Under the pieces are notes generated by a model that had not been told where the DNA came from, did not search any database, and worked only from the letters and a program-made list of their open reading frames with translations. DNA of 64,000 nt. Origin: Streptomyces aidingensis (GTDB lineage: Bacteria > Actinomycetota > Actinomycetes > Streptomycetales > Streptomycetaceae). This document shows, piece after piece, positions 16,231 to 26,156 of this stretch. The stretch spans positions 789,276-853,275 of the forward strand of contig NZ_FOLM01000001.1 in assembly GCF_900112355.1 (NCBI RefSeq), read 5' to 3'. The position numbers and the translations under genes are program-made. How positions within the stretch are numbered: position 1 is the stretch's first letter; each line of letters opens with the position of its first letter.

Positions 16231-17124
16231 TCAGGAGGCGGCCGAGGCCAGGCGCCGCTCCAGCAGCCGCGCCTCCTCGGCCCCGAGACGGATGCCGAAG
16301 GTGCCGGCCAGTTCGGTCAGCACCTCGGCGGCGGTCAGCCCCGTCCGCTCGGTGCGTCCGTCCGGATAGCGGCTGGACAGTTCGCGGTCCCGCAGGACAT
16401 GGCGGGCCTCTTCGGAGCCGCGCATGGCGATCAGCTTGCCGGTGAAGGTGGAGCGGTCGCTGTGCGCGGTGTAGAAGTTGGCGACCTCGAAGTCGGCGGG
16501 GAAGTGCTGCTCCACGCGCAGGCTGTACAGGTCGAACCAGCCCTCGGGGTGGAGCGACTGGAGCACCCACTGGTCCCGTTCGCGCACCACCCGCCAGGTC
16601 CAGCCGCCCGCCTTGACGGTCGCCTCATGGGCCAGCGGCACCGGCTCCAGCAGGCCCTCGTCGCCGAAGCCCACGTCGGCCAGCCAGGGCTGGAAGCCGG
16701 CGGCGGCCACCAGCATGGCGTGCGCCCGGTACCGGATCTGGTCGCGGTTGCCGCGGCGCACCCGGGCCTGGAGCCGGGTCACCGGGAAGCCGAGCCGTTC
16801 CAGCACCGCGGCGAACAGCAGATTGTGCTCGAAGCAGTACCCGCCCCGGCCCTGGTCCACCAGTTTGCGCTGCACATCGGGCAGGTGCAGGGAGATGCCC
16901 CGGCCCAGCGCCACATCGATGTTCTCGAAGGCGATGGCCGCCACATGGGCCCGGTGCAGCCGGCGCAGGGTCTCGGCGGTCGGCTCCAGCGGGCCGGTGT
17001 CGCCGATCCGCCGCAGATAGTCGTCCAGCCGCAGCTCGTCGGTCCCCCACCCGGCGGTCCAGGACGGGACCGGGTGCCCGGCCTGCTGCTCCGCCGGCCC
17101 GCCGGTCAGGTTTTCGATGCTCAT
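16231..17124 (-). CDS. Arylamine N-acetyltransferase family protein (NAT 1)
   Basis: The 297-aa protein carries the NAT catalytic triad: Cys97 in RGGYCFEHN, His135 in YRAHAMLVA and Asp150 in LADVGFGDE. NATs transfer acyl groups from CoA to arylamines, and relatives (e.g. rifamycin amide synthase RifF) form amides with longer polyketide acyl groups. The start at 17124 has AGGGG 7 bp upstream; an upstream GTG at 17148 is less likely. It heads the minus-strand operon and faces the esterase/3-hydroxyanthranilate operon across a 28-bp inverted repeat. With a second NAT at 29878, this suggests two distinct N-acylation steps. Confidence 0.9.
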   Translation of the reverse strand: MSIENLTGGPAEQQAGHPVPSWTAGWGTDELRLDDYLRRIGDTGPLEPTAETLRRLHRAHVAAIAFENIDVALGRGISLHLPDVQRKLVDQGRGGYCFEHNLLFAAVLERLGFPVTRLQARVRRGNRDQIRYRAHAMLVAAAGFQPWLADVGFGDEGLLEPVPLAHEATVKAGGWTWRVVRERDQWVLQSLHPEGWFDLYSLRVEQHFPADFEVANFYTAHSDRSTFTGKLIAMRGSEEARHVLRDRELSSRYPDGRTERTGLTAAEVLTELAGTFGIRLGAEEARLLERRLASAAS

Positions 17125-17303
17125 GGCCAAACCCCTCTGCTGCGCCACTGCCTGTTCTGCCGCGCCGTGCGCCGCGTCGCCGCGCCGCGCCGGCGGATGC
17201 CGGCGGAAGCGCGGCCGGCCTCGGCCCCGGCTCGGCCCCGGGTCGGCCCCGGGTCTGTCCCGGCTCGGGCCCTGGAATCGTGTCCCGGCCCCCGGGGAGC
17301 GTC

Positions 17304-17425
17304 AACGAAGGTCCGCGCACTCCGTCAGGTGCACCGGCCATCACCTCATATGACGGGATATGACGGTCACCGCGGGGGGACTTGATGGATTCCGCGCCAC
17401 CTGACGGAGTGCGCGGCCGTTCGTT
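17304..17425. promoter_or_regulatory. 28-bp inverted repeat in divergent biosynthetic promoter
   Basis: Arm 17304-17331 is the reverse complement of 17398-17425 with 26 of 28 positions matching. Between the arms are two direct copies of ATATGACGG (17348-17356, 17358-17366) at a 10-bp step. TGACGG/CCGTCA thus occurs four times: once in each arm and twice in the centre. It lies in the 401-bp gap between NAT 1 (minus) and the esterase (plus), a likely joint control region. Confidence 0.7.
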
Positions 17426-17525
17426 GGCCAGCCGCCCCGGACCGTCGCAGGATCGGGCCACCGTCCACCACCGGACCACCACCGGCCCACCGCCGGACGA
17501 CCGTGTCCCGAGGAGTGCCATTGCC

Positions 17526-19142
17526 ATGACCATGGGAGCCACCACCGGAGCGCTCGTCGCCCGCACCACCGCCGGCGACGTGGCCGGCGTGCGCGAGGGG
17601 GCGCTCACCGTCTTCCGCGGAGTGCCCTATGCCCGCCCGCCCCTGGGCGAGCTGCGGTTCTCCTCGCCGCGGATGCCGGTGCCGTGGACCGGGGTCCGGG
17701 ACGCCACCCGCTATGCGCCGGCCTTTCTCCAGTCCGGCGCCGCCGGGCCGGGAAGCTCCGAGGACGCGCTGTACGCCAACGTCTGGACCCCCGGCACCGA
17801 CCGGCCGCGCCCGGTCCTGGTCTACATCCACGGCGGCGGCTGGCAGGTCGGCGCCGGAAGCGTGCCCACCTTCCACGGCCACCGGCTGGCCGAACGCGGC
17901 GACCTGGTGGTGGTCAACTTCAACTACCGGCTGGGCGTCTTCGGCTGGGGCATGCACGAGGAACTGGCCGACCCGGCCACCGGGCTGTGCGCCAACTGGG
18001 GGCTCCAGGACCAGATCGCCGCCCTGCACTGGGTGCGGGAGAACATCGCGGCCTTCGGCGGCGACCCGGACAACATCACCCTGTGCGGGACCTCGGCCGG
18101 CGGCACCACCGCCTGGCAGCTCGCCCTGCTGCCCGAGTTCCACGGCACCGTCCGCCGGCTGATCGCCATCAGCGCCGCCCACCCCTGGCAGCCGGCCGGC
18201 AGCCTCACCCCGGCCGATGCCCACACCGTGTACGGCACCCTGGCCGCGGACCTGGGCACCACCGTGCCCGGGCTGCGCGAGGTGCCGGCCGAGGCGCTGC
18301 ACCAGGCCTGGCTGCGGTTCTTCTCCGCCGCCCCGGCCGCCCGGCCGGTGGACAGCGGACGCGAGTACCGCGGCCCGGTGGCGGACGGCGGCGTGATCAC
18401 CGCCTTCCCCTGGCAGCTGCCCACCCCCGCGGTGCCGCTGATGACGGTCTTCAACCGCACCGAGGGATCGTTCTTCACCGATCCGCACTCGGTCTCCTTC
18501 CCGCCCGCGCCGCCGGTGCCCACCGACCATGCCGAGCTGCGCGACCGGGTCCGCGAGGTGCTGCTCAAGGGGGCGGTCCGGGTGGACGACGCGCTGGTCG
18601 ACGCGTGTCTGTCCGCCTACCGGGAGGCCGCGCGGGCCGAGCGGCTGCCCCATGACCCGCGCACCCTGTGGACCGAGATCTGGGGCGACGGCCTCTTCCG
18701 CTACCAGATCGTGCGGATGGCCGAGCGCCATGCCCGCACCCGGGGCGCGAGCCCGCAGTACGTCATGGAGTTTGCACACCCCGTGCGCCCGCCGCACTTC
18801 GGCACCCCGCACGACGCGACCTCCAAGTTCCTCTTCGGCTCGCATGCCGAGCCCGGACTGGTCGATCAGTTCGGCGACGGCCCGGACGAGCGGCTGGTGT
18901 CCCGGACCTTCATGGATCTGGTGGCGTCCTTCGCCCGCGACGGCGCCCCGGCCGCCGGCCCGGTACCCCACTGGCCGGTCTTCGACCCGGACCGGGAGAC
19001 CACGCTGATCCTCGGCGGGCCCGGCACCGCACGGGTGGCCGCCCTGCCCAAGCTCCGCCAGCTCGGCTTCTGGGACCGGGCCGGCTGGGTGCCGAGTCCC
19101 CGACCCGCCGACCCCGCGGAGCACACCCCGGACAACCACTGA
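17526..19142 (+). CDS. Type B carboxylesterase/para-nitrobenzyl esterase
   Basis: The 538-aa alpha/beta hydrolase has the oxyanion-hole region YIHGGGWQVG, the nucleophile elbow LCGTSAGGTTAW (normally GESAGG) and the acid region NRTEGSFF. A His is provided in FGTPHDATSK. No signal peptide is seen, so it is cytoplasmic. ATG 17526 follows AGGAG with a 10-bp gap; the open frame upstream begins inside the inverted-repeat control region. It might cleave an ester intermediate or act as a thioesterase-like release or editing enzyme; this is inference. The 11-bp repeat array begins at its stop codon. Confidence 0.85.
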   Translation: MTMGATTGALVARTTAGDVAGVREGALTVFRGVPYARPPLGELRFSSPRMPVPWTGVRDATRYAPAFLQSGAAGPGSSEDALYANVWTPGTDRPRPVLVYIHGGGWQVGAGSVPTFHGHRLAERGDLVVVNFNYRLGVFGWGMHEELADPATGLCANWGLQDQIAALHWVRENIAAFGGDPDNITLCGTSAGGTTAWQLALLPEFHGTVRRLIAISAAHPWQPAGSLTPADAHTVYGTLAADLGTTVPGLREVPAEALHQAWLRFFSAAPAARPVDSGREYRGPVADGGVITAFPWQLPTPAVPLMTVFNRTEGSFFTDPHSVSFPPAPPVPTDHAELRDRVREVLLKGAVRVDDALVDACLSAYREAARAERLPHDPRTLWTEIWGDGLFRYQIVRMAERHARTRGASPQYVMEFAHPVRPPHFGTPHDATSKFLFGSHAEPGLVDQFGDGPDERLVSRTFMDLVASFARDGAPAAGPVPHWPVFDPDRETTLILGGPGTARVAALPKLRQLGFWDRAGWVPSPRPADPAEHTPDNH

Positions 19143-19289
19143 GCAATCACTGAGCAACAGCTGAGCAATCACCGAGCAATCACCGGGCGAGAACTGAGCG
19201 GCCACCGGGCGATCGCCGAGAAGCCGCTGAGCAATCGCCGAGCAAGCACAGAGCGACCACCGAGCACGACTGAGCACGACCGAGTGACG
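19139..19289. repeat. Fourteen-unit 11-bp tandem array
   Basis: Starting at the esterase stop codon, 11 consecutive 11-bp units (19139-19259) are followed by three 10-bp units (19260-19289). The consensus is CYGAGCAAYCA; the first units are CTGAGCAATCA, CTGAGCAACAG, CTGAGCAATCA and CCGAGCAATCA, and later ones drift. The end lies 150 bp upstream of the DAHP synthase start. The one-turn spacing is that of sites bound in tandem on one DNA face, as SARP regulators do. Confidence 0.85.
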
Positions 19290-19307
19290 CACGTCCCCGA
19301 CACGTGC
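19289..19307. promoter_or_regulatory. Short inverted repeat after the array
   Basis: GCACGT (19289-19294) and ACGTGC (19302-19307) form a 6-bp inverted repeat with a 7-bp spacer, between the 11-bp array and the DAHP synthase gene. It may be an operator. Confidence 0.3.
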
Positions 19308-19439
19308 CCGAGACCAGCACGACCGCGGCAGGTCACGCCGCACCCCGGCAGCCGCGCCCGCGGCGGGCCGGATGCGTCCCGCCGTGCCCCTCGGAGCCGT
19401 CAACCGGGCTCCCCGTCCGTTCCCTCAGGAGACCTCACC

Positions 19440-20651
19440 GTGGACACCCCTGCCCCGTCTTCCGCCGGCCCGGCCCCGGCCCCCACCGTGCTCGCCATCC
19501 GCGCCCGCCCCGCCCGCCAGCAGCCCCGCTGGGAGGACCTGCCCCTGGTCCGCCGCACCAGCCGGGAACTGGCCGCCCGGCCCGCCCTCGTCCGGGCCCC
19601 CGACCTGTGGACCCTGCGCTCCCTGCTGGCCCGGGTGGCCGACGGCGAGGCGCAGGTGGTGCAGGCCGGGGACTGCGCCGAGGACCCCGAGGAGTGCGGC
19701 AAGGGCTCCATCGCCCGCAAGGCGGGCCTGCTGGACATGCTCGCCGGACTGGTCCGGATGTCCACCCACCGCCCGGTGCTCCGGGTCGGCCGGATCGCCG
19801 GCCAGTTCGCCAAGCCCCGCAGCAACGACACCGAGCGGGCCGGCGACCGTGAACTTCCGGTCTTCCGCGGCCATGTGATCAACGGCCCGGAGCCGGATGC
19901 CGACAGCCGCCGCCCCGATCCGCGCCGCATGCTGCACTGCTACGACGCCGCCGCCGAAGCCATGCAGCACCTCGGCTGGGGCCCCGGACCCACCCGCCCC
20001 CCGGTCTTCGGACCGCAGATCTGGACCAGCCACGAGGCGCTGCTGCTCGACTACGAACTGCCGCAGCTGCGCCGGGACGAGGAGGGCGGGCTGATGCTCG
20101 CCTCCACCCACTGGCCGTGGATCGGCAAGCGCACCAACGATCCCGAGGGCGCGCACGCCGCCCTGCTGGCCGCCGTCATCAACCCGGTGGCCTGCAAGGT
20201 CGACGCCGGCATGAGCCGGGACCATCTGCTGCGGATGTGCGAGGTGCTCGATCCGCGGCGGGAGAAGGGCCGGCTCACCCTGATCGCCCGGATGGGCGCC
20301 GACGCCGTGGCCGACCGCCTGCCGCCGCTGGTCGCCGCGGTCCGTGCGGCCGGCCACCCGGTGGTCTGGCTGTGCGACCCCATGCACGGCAACACCGTCA
20401 CCACCGAGGCCGGGCTCAAGACCCGCTACGTCGAAGTGGTCACCCAGGAGGTGCGGCACTTCCAGTGCGCCGTGCGCTCCTCCGGCGGCGTGGTCGGCGG
20501 CCTGCATCTGGAGATCACCCCGGACGAGGTGACCGAGTGCGCGGCCAATGCCGCAGAGGCCGGCCGGGTCGGCGACAAGTACACCAGCCTGTGCGATCCG
20601 CGCCTCAACCCGGGCCAGGCCGCCGCCGTGGTCGGCGCCTGGCTCGGCTGA
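19440..20651 (+). CDS. Type II 3-deoxy-7-phosphoheptulonate (DAHP) synthase, PhzC-like
   Basis: The 403-aa enzyme is the short type II form found in secondary-metabolite clusters. Nearly every family block is present: QAGDCAE, RIAGQFAKPRS, HCYDAAAEAMQHLGW, FGPQIWTSHEALLLDYE, HWPWIGKRTN, NPVACKVDAGM, CDPMHGNT, GGLHLE and DKYTSLCDPRLNPGQ. It condenses phosphoenolpyruvate and erythrose 4-phosphate to raise shikimate flux. GTG 19440 with AGGAG 8 bp upstream is the start. It leads the cassette that converts chorismate to 3-hydroxyanthranilate; the next gene begins 39 bp downstream. Confidence 0.95.
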   Translation: MDTPAPSSAGPAPAPTVLAIRARPARQQPRWEDLPLVRRTSRELAARPALVRAPDLWTLRSLLARVADGEAQVVQAGDCAEDPEECGKGSIARKAGLLDMLAGLVRMSTHRPVLRVGRIAGQFAKPRSNDTERAGDRELPVFRGHVINGPEPDADSRRPDPRRMLHCYDAAAEAMQHLGWGPGPTRPPVFGPQIWTSHEALLLDYELPQLRRDEEGGLMLASTHWPWIGKRTNDPEGAHAALLAAVINPVACKVDAGMSRDHLLRMCEVLDPRREKGRLTLIARMGADAVADRLPPLVAAVRAAGHPVVWLCDPMHGNTVTTEAGLKTRYVEVVTQEVRHFQCAVRSSGGVVGGLHLEITPDEVTECAANAAEAGRVGDKYTSLCDPRLNPGQAAAVVGAWLG

Positions 20652-20690
20652 GCACCGGCCCGGTCCTCACAACCAAGGAGAGCGAGTCGC

Positions 20691-21461
20691 ATGAACAGCA
20701 GGATCGCCGTGGTGACCGGCGCGGCCGGGGGCATCGGCACCGCCGTTGTCGAGGTCCTGGGCCGGCGCGGCCTCACCGTGGTCGCGGTGGACCGCGAGGC
20801 CGGACAGCTCGCCGAGACGGCCGAGAAGCTGGCCGCCGACGGACTGAGCGTGGAGCCCGCCGCCGCCGATGTCACCAGCGCCGATGACGCCGAACGCGTG
20901 ATCGCCGACACCGAAGGCCGGCTGGGGCCGGTGGAGTACCTGGTCAACGCGGCGGGGCTGCTGCGCCCGGGCGGGGTGGAGGGATACGACCCGGCCGACT
21001 GGGCCAGCACCTTCGAGGTGAACGCCAAGGGCGTGTTCCTGATGTCGCAGGCCGCGGTGCGCCGCATGCTGCCGCGCCGCCGGGGCGCCATCGTCACCGT
21101 GGCGTCCAACGCCGCGGGCGTGCCCCGGGCCGGCATGGCCGCCTACGCCGCCTCCAAGGCGGCGGCCGTGATGTTCACCAAGAGCCTGGGGCTGGAGGTG
21201 GCCCGGTCCGGCATCCGCTGCAACGTGGTGGCGCCCGGCTCCACCGACACCCCGATGCTGCGCCAGCTCTGGACCGACGCCTCCGGCCCGGCCGGAACCC
21301 TCGACGGCTCCCCGGAGGCATTCCGGGTGGGCATTCCGCTGGGCCGGCTGGCCCGGCCCGAGGACATCGCCCACGCGGTGGACTTCCTGCTCTCCGACCG
21401 GGCCGCTCACATCACCCTGCACGACCTGACCGTGGACGGCGGTGCCGCGCTGGGCGTCTGA
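20691..21461 (+). CDS. 2,3-dihydro-2,3-dihydroxybenzoate dehydrogenase-like SDR (EntA/DhbA family)
   Basis: The 256-aa short-chain dehydrogenase has TGAAGGIG at residues 9-16, NAAG (86-89) and the catalytic Ser139, Tyr152, Lys156. EntA/DhbA oxidises dihydrodiols of dihydroxybenzoate. In clusters with PhzD and PhzE it instead aromatises trans-2,3-dihydro-3-hydroxyanthranilate (DHHA) to 3-hydroxyanthranilate. The operon context (PhzD- and PhzE-type genes directly downstream) favours the second. AAGGAG precedes the ATG at a good distance. Confidence 0.9.
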   Translation: MNSRIAVVTGAAGGIGTAVVEVLGRRGLTVVAVDREAGQLAETAEKLAADGLSVEPAAADVTSADDAERVIADTEGRLGPVEYLVNAAGLLRPGGVEGYDPADWASTFEVNAKGVFLMSQAAVRRMLPRRRGAIVTVASNAAGVPRAGMAAYAASKAAAVMFTKSLGLEVARSGIRCNVVAPGSTDTPMLRQLWTDASGPAGTLDGSPEAFRVGIPLGRLARPEDIAHAVDFLLSDRAAHITLHDLTVDGGAALGV

Positions 21462-21523
21462 CGGCGCATCCGCGCCGGACGGCCGCGCGACGACCGCCGC
21501 ACACCGCGAGAAGAGGAGTTCCC

Positions 21524-22228
21524 GTGCAATTCTCCGCGGGCATCCCGAGCATCACCTCCTATCCACTGCCCCACCAGGACGAGCTGCCGCAGAACGTGGC
21601 CGGCTGGCTGCCCGACCCGTCCCGCGCCGTGCTGCTCGTGCACGACATGCAGCGCTACTTCCTGCGCCCGCTGCCCTCCCCGGGCCTGCGGCAGGAGCTG
21701 ACCGCCAACTGCGCCCGGCTCCGCGAGACCTGCGCCCGGGCCGGCGTGCCGGTCGTCTACACCGCCCAGCCGGGCGGCATGACACCCCAGCAGCGCGGCC
21801 TGCTGCGGGACTTCTGGGGACCGGGCATGCGGGTCGAGCCCGCCGACCGGCGGGTGGCCGAACCGGTGGCGCCCGGACCCGACGACACCGTGCTCACCAA
21901 GTGGCGCTACAGCGCCTTCCACCGCACCGGGCTGCTGGACCGGATGCGCGAATGGGGCCGCGACCAGCTCGTCATCTGCGGCGTCTACGCGCATGTCGGC
22001 ATCCTGGCCACCGCCGTGGAGGCGTTCACCCAGGACATCGAGACCTTTCTGGCGGCGGACGCCGTCGCCGACTTCTCCCGCGAGCACCACATGCTGACGC
22101 TGGACTACGCGGCCGGCCGCTGCGCGGTGGTCGCCACCACCGGCACCCTGACCGCCCGGCTGCGCGAGCGTGCCGCGGCCGGGGACCGGCCGGCCGCCGC
22201 CCTGAGCCTGCCGGGAGGTGCGGCATGA
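21524..22228 (+). CDS. Isochorismatase, PhzD-like
   Basis: The 234-aa protein shows PhzD/EntB isochorismatase features: Asp41 in VHDMQRYFL, Lys126 in [12 protein letters not shown] and the [10 protein letters not shown] loop (about 151-160). There is no C-terminal aryl-carrier domain, unlike EntB. PhzD hydrolyses aminodeoxyisochorismate to DHHA plus pyruvate. The start is GTG with GAGGAG upstream. The stop overlaps the PhzE-like start (ATGA), consistent with translational coupling of the two enzymes. Confidence 0.93.
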   Translation: MQFSAGIPSITSYPLPHQDELPQNVAGWLPDPSRAVLLVHDMQRYFLRPLPSPGLRQELTANCARLRETCARAGVPVVYTAQPGGMTPQQRGLLRDFWGPGMRVEPADRRVAEPVAPGPDDTVLTKWRYSAFHRTGLLDRMREWGRDQLVICGVYAHVGILATAVEAFTQDIETFLAADAVADFSREHHMLTLDYAAGRCAVVATTGTLTARLRERAAAGDRPAAALSLPGGAA

Positions 22229-24138
22229 CCGCCGGCCGCACCGCCGGGCCGGCCGGCGAGGACGCCGCCGCCCTGCTGGAGGACGTGCTGGCGCTGCGCG
22301 CCGGGGCGTTCGCCCTGCTGCACCGCCCCGAGCGCGCGCCCGGCCGGATCGAGATCCTGGCCGGCCGGCCCACCACCGTGGACACCCTGGCGGAGCTGCC
22401 CCTCCCCGCGGCGGACGGCGCCGGCCCGGCCCATGACCTGCTGGCCCTGGTGCCCTACCGGCAGCTCGCCGAACGCGGCTTCACCTGCACCGACGACGGC
22501 ACCCCGCTGCTGGCGCTGAGCGTCACCCGGCAGGCCGTGCTGCCGCTGGCCGAGGTGACCGCCCGCATCCCGGAGCGGCCGGTCAAGCTCACCGGCGAGG
22601 GCTTCGACACCGACGACGCCGCCTACGCCGACACCGTGCGCCGCATCGTCACCGACGAGATCGGCCGCGGCGAGGGCGCCAACTTCGTCATCAAGCGCTC
22701 CTACACGGCGGACATCGAGGGCTACACCCCGCATGCCGCGCTGGCCTTCTTCCGGCGGCTGCTGGAGCGGGAGTCCGGCGCCTACTGGACCTTCCTGGTG
22801 CACACCGGCGACCGCACCCTGGTCGGCGCCACGCCCGAGCGGCACGTCACCCTGGACGACGCCACCGCCACCATGAACCCCATCAGCGGCACCTACCGCT
22901 ACCCGGCCTCCGGCCCCTCGCTGTCCGGCCTGATGGACTTCCTCGCCGACCCCAAGGAAGCCGACGAGCTGTACATGGTGGTCGACGAGGAACTCAAGAT
23001 GATGGCCCGGTTCTGCGACTCCGGGGTGCGGGTGACCGGCCCGTACCTCAAGGAGATGGCCCGGCTGGCGCACACCGAGTACCTGCTGGAGGGGCGCACC
23101 GGCCGGGACCCGCGGGAGATCCTGCGCTCCACCATGTTCGCCCCGACCGTCACCGGCAGCCCGCTGGAGTCGGCCTGCCGGGTGATCGACCGCTACGAGA
23201 CCGGCGGACGCGGCTACTACAGCGGGGTCCTGGCCCTGATCGGCCGCGACGCCCGCGGCGGGCGCGCCCTGGACTCCGCCATCCTGATCCGCACCGCCGA
23301 CATCGACGCGGCCGGCCGGGCCCGGATCGCCGTGGGGTCCACCCTGGTGCGCGACTCCGACCCGCAGTCCGAGGCCGCCGAGACCGCCGCCAAGGCGGCC
23401 GGTCTGCTGGCCGCCCTGGACCCGGAACGGCCGCGCGCCTTCGCCCGCCACGACCGGGTGCTGGCCGCGCTGGAGCGCCGCAACGAGACCCTGGCCGGAT
23501 TCTGGCTCGGCACCGGGACGGGGACCGGCGCCGGCACCGACCCGGAGACCGGCGGGCTCCCGCTGGCCGGCCGGCGGGTCCTGATCGTGGACGCCGAGGA
23601 CACCTTCACCTCGATGATGGCCTACCAGCTGCGGGCCCTGGGCCCGGAGGTGACCATCCGCCGCTTCGACGAGCCCTACACCGCCGACGGCCACGACCTG
23701 GTGGTGATGGGACCCGGCCCCGGCGACCCCACGGATCTGTCCCACCCCAAGATCCGCCATCTCGACGAGACCATCGCCGCGCTGCTCGCCGGGCGCCGCC
23801 CCTTCCTGGCCGTCTGCCTCAGCCACCAGGTGCTCAGCGCCCGCCTCGGCCTCGGCCTGTTCCGCCGGGAGCGCCCCAACCAGGGCACCCAGCTCACCAT
23901 CGACCTGTTCGGCACCCGCGAACAGGTCGGCTTCTACAACACCTTCGCCGCCCGCGCCGAGGCGGATGTCCTCGACGCCGGCGGCCTGGGCAAGGTCCAG
24001 GTCTCCCGCGACCCCGACACCCGCGAGGTGCACGCCCTGCGCGGCCCGTTCTTCGCCTCCATGCAGTTCCACGCCGAGTCGGTGCTCACCCGCAACGGAC
24101 CCCGGATCACCGCCGACCTGCTGCGCGGGCTGTCATGA
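22225..24138 (+). CDS. PhzE-like 2-amino-2-deoxyisochorismate synthase (TrpE-GATase fusion)
   Basis: The 637-aa fused protein has an N-terminal TrpE-like chorismate-binding part (to about residue 410; block [11 protein letters not shown]). A short linker leads to a class I glutamine amidotransferase domain, with the nucleophile in [14 protein letters not shown] and His-Glu in [10 protein letters not shown]. PhzE converts chorismate and glutamine to aminodeoxyisochorismate without eliminating pyruvate. Adjacent PhzD- and DhbA-like genes, and absence of PhzF/B/G, argue for 3-hydroxyanthranilate rather than phenazine. GGAGG lies 6 bp upstream of the ATG. Confidence 0.95.
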   Translation: MTAGRTAGPAGEDAAALLEDVLALRAGAFALLHRPERAPGRIEILAGRPTTVDTLAELPLPAADGAGPAHDLLALVPYRQLAERGFTCTDDGTPLLALSVTRQAVLPLAEVTARIPERPVKLTGEGFDTDDAAYADTVRRIVTDEIGRGEGANFVIKRSYTADIEGYTPHAALAFFRRLLERESGAYWTFLVHTGDRTLVGATPERHVTLDDATATMNPISGTYRYPASGPSLSGLMDFLADPKEADELYMVVDEELKMMARFCDSGVRVTGPYLKEMARLAHTEYLLEGRTGRDPREILRSTMFAPTVTGSPLESACRVIDRYETGGRGYYSGVLALIGRDARGGRALDSAILIRTADIDAAGRARIAVGSTLVRDSDPQSEAAETAAKAAGLLAALDPERPRAFARHDRVLAALERRNETLAGFWLGTGTGTGAGTDPETGGLPLAGRRVLIVDAEDTFTSMMAYQLRALGPEVTIRRFDEPYTADGHDLVVMGPGPGDPTDLSHPKIRHLDETIAALLAGRRPFLAVCLSHQVLSARLGLGLFRRERPNQGTQLTIDLFGTREQVGFYNTFAARAEADVLDAGGLGKVQVSRDPDTREVHALRGPFFASMQFHAESVLTRNGPRITADLLRGLS

Positions 24139-24320
24139 CGGCGCCGGTCTGGACCAGCGGCGACATGCTGCTCGTCATCTTCGCCTCCGTCGACTCCGTC
24201 CGGGCGGCACCCCCGCCCGGCCCCCGGCCCGGTGCCGCTCCGCGCCCCGCGCGGGCCGCCCTGGGGCCCATGGACCGTCCGCCGCGACCACAACCGCTGA
24301 CCAAAGGGAGCTGACCTGCG

Positions 24321-26156
24321 ATGACCGTCACCGAATCCGGTGCGCCCAAGGACGCCCTGATCCCGGGCGCCGGCCCGCGGCCGGGGGCGGAGCGCGTGCC
24401 GCGGACCGCGGGCGCCACCGCGATCGTCCCCGGAGCCGACACCCTCACCGGGATACTGCGGCACCGGGCCCAGCAGACGCCCGACGAGATCGCCTTCGTC
24501 TTCCTGACGGGCGGCGAGGAGCCCGGCGACACCCTCACCTACCGGGAACTGGACCAGGCCGCCCGCTCCACCGCCGCCATGCTGCGCTCGGCCGGCACCG
24601 GTGACTCCGCGGTGCTGCTCTACCCGGCCGGGCTGGAGTTCGTCCGCACCCTGCTGGGCTGCATGTACGCCCGGGTGGCCGGCGCGCCCGTCCAGGTGCC
24701 CAACCGGGAGCGCGGCCTGGAGCGGCTGCGCAAGATCGCCGACGACGCCGGCACCACCGTGGTGCTGACCACCACCGAGGTCCGCGACGACCTGCTGGGC
24801 CGGTTCCGGGACTCCCGCCATCTGGCGGGCCTGACCCTGGTGGCCACCGACACCCTCGGCCAGCAGCCGCCCGAGGCCTGGCAGGGCCCGGAGCCGCAGC
24901 CCGGGGACATCGCCCTGCTCCAGTACACCTCCGGCTCCACCGGCGACCCCAAGGGCGTGATGGTCACCCAGGCCAACTTCCTGGCCAACTGCCTGGATCT
25001 GGACCGGCTGTGGCCCGTCACCGCCGAGGGGCGGTTCGTCTCCTGGCTGCCGCACTTCCACGACATGGGCATGCTGTTCGGCGTGGTCATGCCGCTGTGG
25101 GCGGGCGTGCCCGCCTGCCTGATGGCCCCCGAGGCGTTCATCCGCCGCCCGGGCCGCTGGCTGGAGGCCATCTCCCGGTTCCGCGGCACCCACTCGGCCG
25201 CCCCCAGCTTCGCCTACGAGCTGTGCGTGCGGGACGCCGAGCAGAACGGCATCGCCGGCTTCGTCGACCTGGCCCACTGGCGGGTCGCCGTCAACGGCGC
25301 CGAGCCGGTCCGCTGGAACGCGGTGCGCGACTTCACCCGCACCTTCGCCCCGGCCGGTTTCCGCCCCGAGACCATGTGCCCCGGCTACGGCCTGGCCGAG
25401 AACACCCTCAAGGCCACCGGCAGCCCGGAGCAGCGCAGGCCCGCCCTGCTCTGGGTCTCCGCGGACGCCCTGCGCGACGGCCGGGTGGAGCCGCTGGAGC
25501 CGCACGAGGGTGATGCCGTCCCGCTGGTGGGCAGCGGCATCACGGTCGGCGACACCGTGGTGCGGGTGGTGGCCACCGACACCCTGCGGCCCTGCCCGGC
25601 AGGCACCATCGGCGAGATCTGGATCGGCGGCCCCAGCGTGGCCCTGGGCTACCGCGGCCGGGAGGCCGACACCGAGGAGGTCTTCCGCGCCCGGATACCC
25701 GGCCACGAGGACGAGGGCACCTTCCTGCGCACCGGCGACCTCGGCTTCCAGTACGGCGACGAGTTCTACATCGCCGGGCGGCTGAAGGACATCATCATCC
25801 GCAAGGGCCGTAACTTCTATCCGCAGGACATCGAGCTGGCCGTGGAGTCCACCACCGAGGGCCTGCGCCCCAACTGCTCGGCCGCCTTCTCGGTGGACGA
25901 CGGCAGCTCCGAGCGCCTGGTCATCGTGGTCGAGGCGGACGGCCGGGTGCTGCGGGAGGTCACCACGGAGGAGCTCAAGGAGCGCATCCGGGAGGCCGTC
26001 TACGAGGGTCAGCGCCTGCACACCGACGAGGTGGTCGTGGTCCGGCGCGGCTCGCTGTCCAAGACCTCCAGCGGCAAGATCCAGCGCCGCCTCACCCGTC
26101 AGCAGTACCTGGACGACGCACTCAGCCTGGCCGCGACCGAGGGAGCCCGCCGGTGA
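24321..26156 (+). CDS. Fatty-acyl-AMP ligase (FAAL)
   Basis: The 611-aa adenylating enzyme has the FAAL pattern: LLQYTSGSTGDPKGVMVT, SWLPHFHDMGMLFGVVMPL, PGYGLAENTLKATG and the C-terminal KTSSGKIQRRLTRQQYL. FAALs activate fatty acids as acyl-AMP and load them on carrier proteins. No carrier-protein gene (no DSL motif protein) lies in the window, so a distant or primary-metabolism ACP may be used. A 182-bp gap precedes the gene, in which no gene is seen. The stop overlaps the KASIII start (GTGA). It probably supplies an alkyl starter to the ketosynthases. Confidence 0.92.
   Translation: MTVTESGAPKDALIPGAGPRPGAERVPRTAGATAIVPGADTLTGILRHRAQQTPDEIAFVFLTGGEEPGDTLTYRELDQAARSTAAMLRSAGTGDSAVLLYPAGLEFVRTLLGCMYARVAGAPVQVPNRERGLERLRKIADDAGTTVVLTTTEVRDDLLGRFRDSRHLAGLTLVATDTLGQQPPEAWQGPEPQPGDIALLQYTSGSTGDPKGVMVTQANFLANCLDLDRLWPVTAEGRFVSWLPHFHDMGMLFGVVMPLWAGVPACLMAPEAFIRRPGRWLEAISRFRGTHSAAPSFAYELCVRDAEQNGIAGFVDLAHWRVAVNGAEPVRWNAVRDFTRTFAPAGFRPETMCPGYGLAENTLKATGSPEQRRPALLWVSADALRDGRVEPLEPHEGDAVPLVGSGITVGDTVVRVVATDTLRPCPAGTIGEIWIGGPSVALGYRGREADTEEVFRARIPGHEDEGTFLRTGDLGFQYGDEFYIAGRLKDIIIRKGRNFYPQDIELAVESTTEGLRPNCSAAFSVDDGSSERLVIVVEADGRVLREVTTEELKERIREAVYEGQRLHTDEVVVVRRGSLSKTSSGKIQRRLTRQQYLDDALSLAATEGARR

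Noticed and set aside
20691..21461. Catechol siderophore pathway from EntA/EntB-like genes
   Set aside because: No isochorismate synthase without amination, no aryl-carrier domain on the isochorismatase, and no NRPS or iron-uptake genes.
22225..24138. Phenazine cluster suggested by PhzC, PhzD and PhzE homologues
   Set aside because: PhzF, PhzA/B and PhzG types are absent and an EntA/DhbA-like dehydrogenase is present, which diverts DHHA to 3-hydroxyanthranilate.
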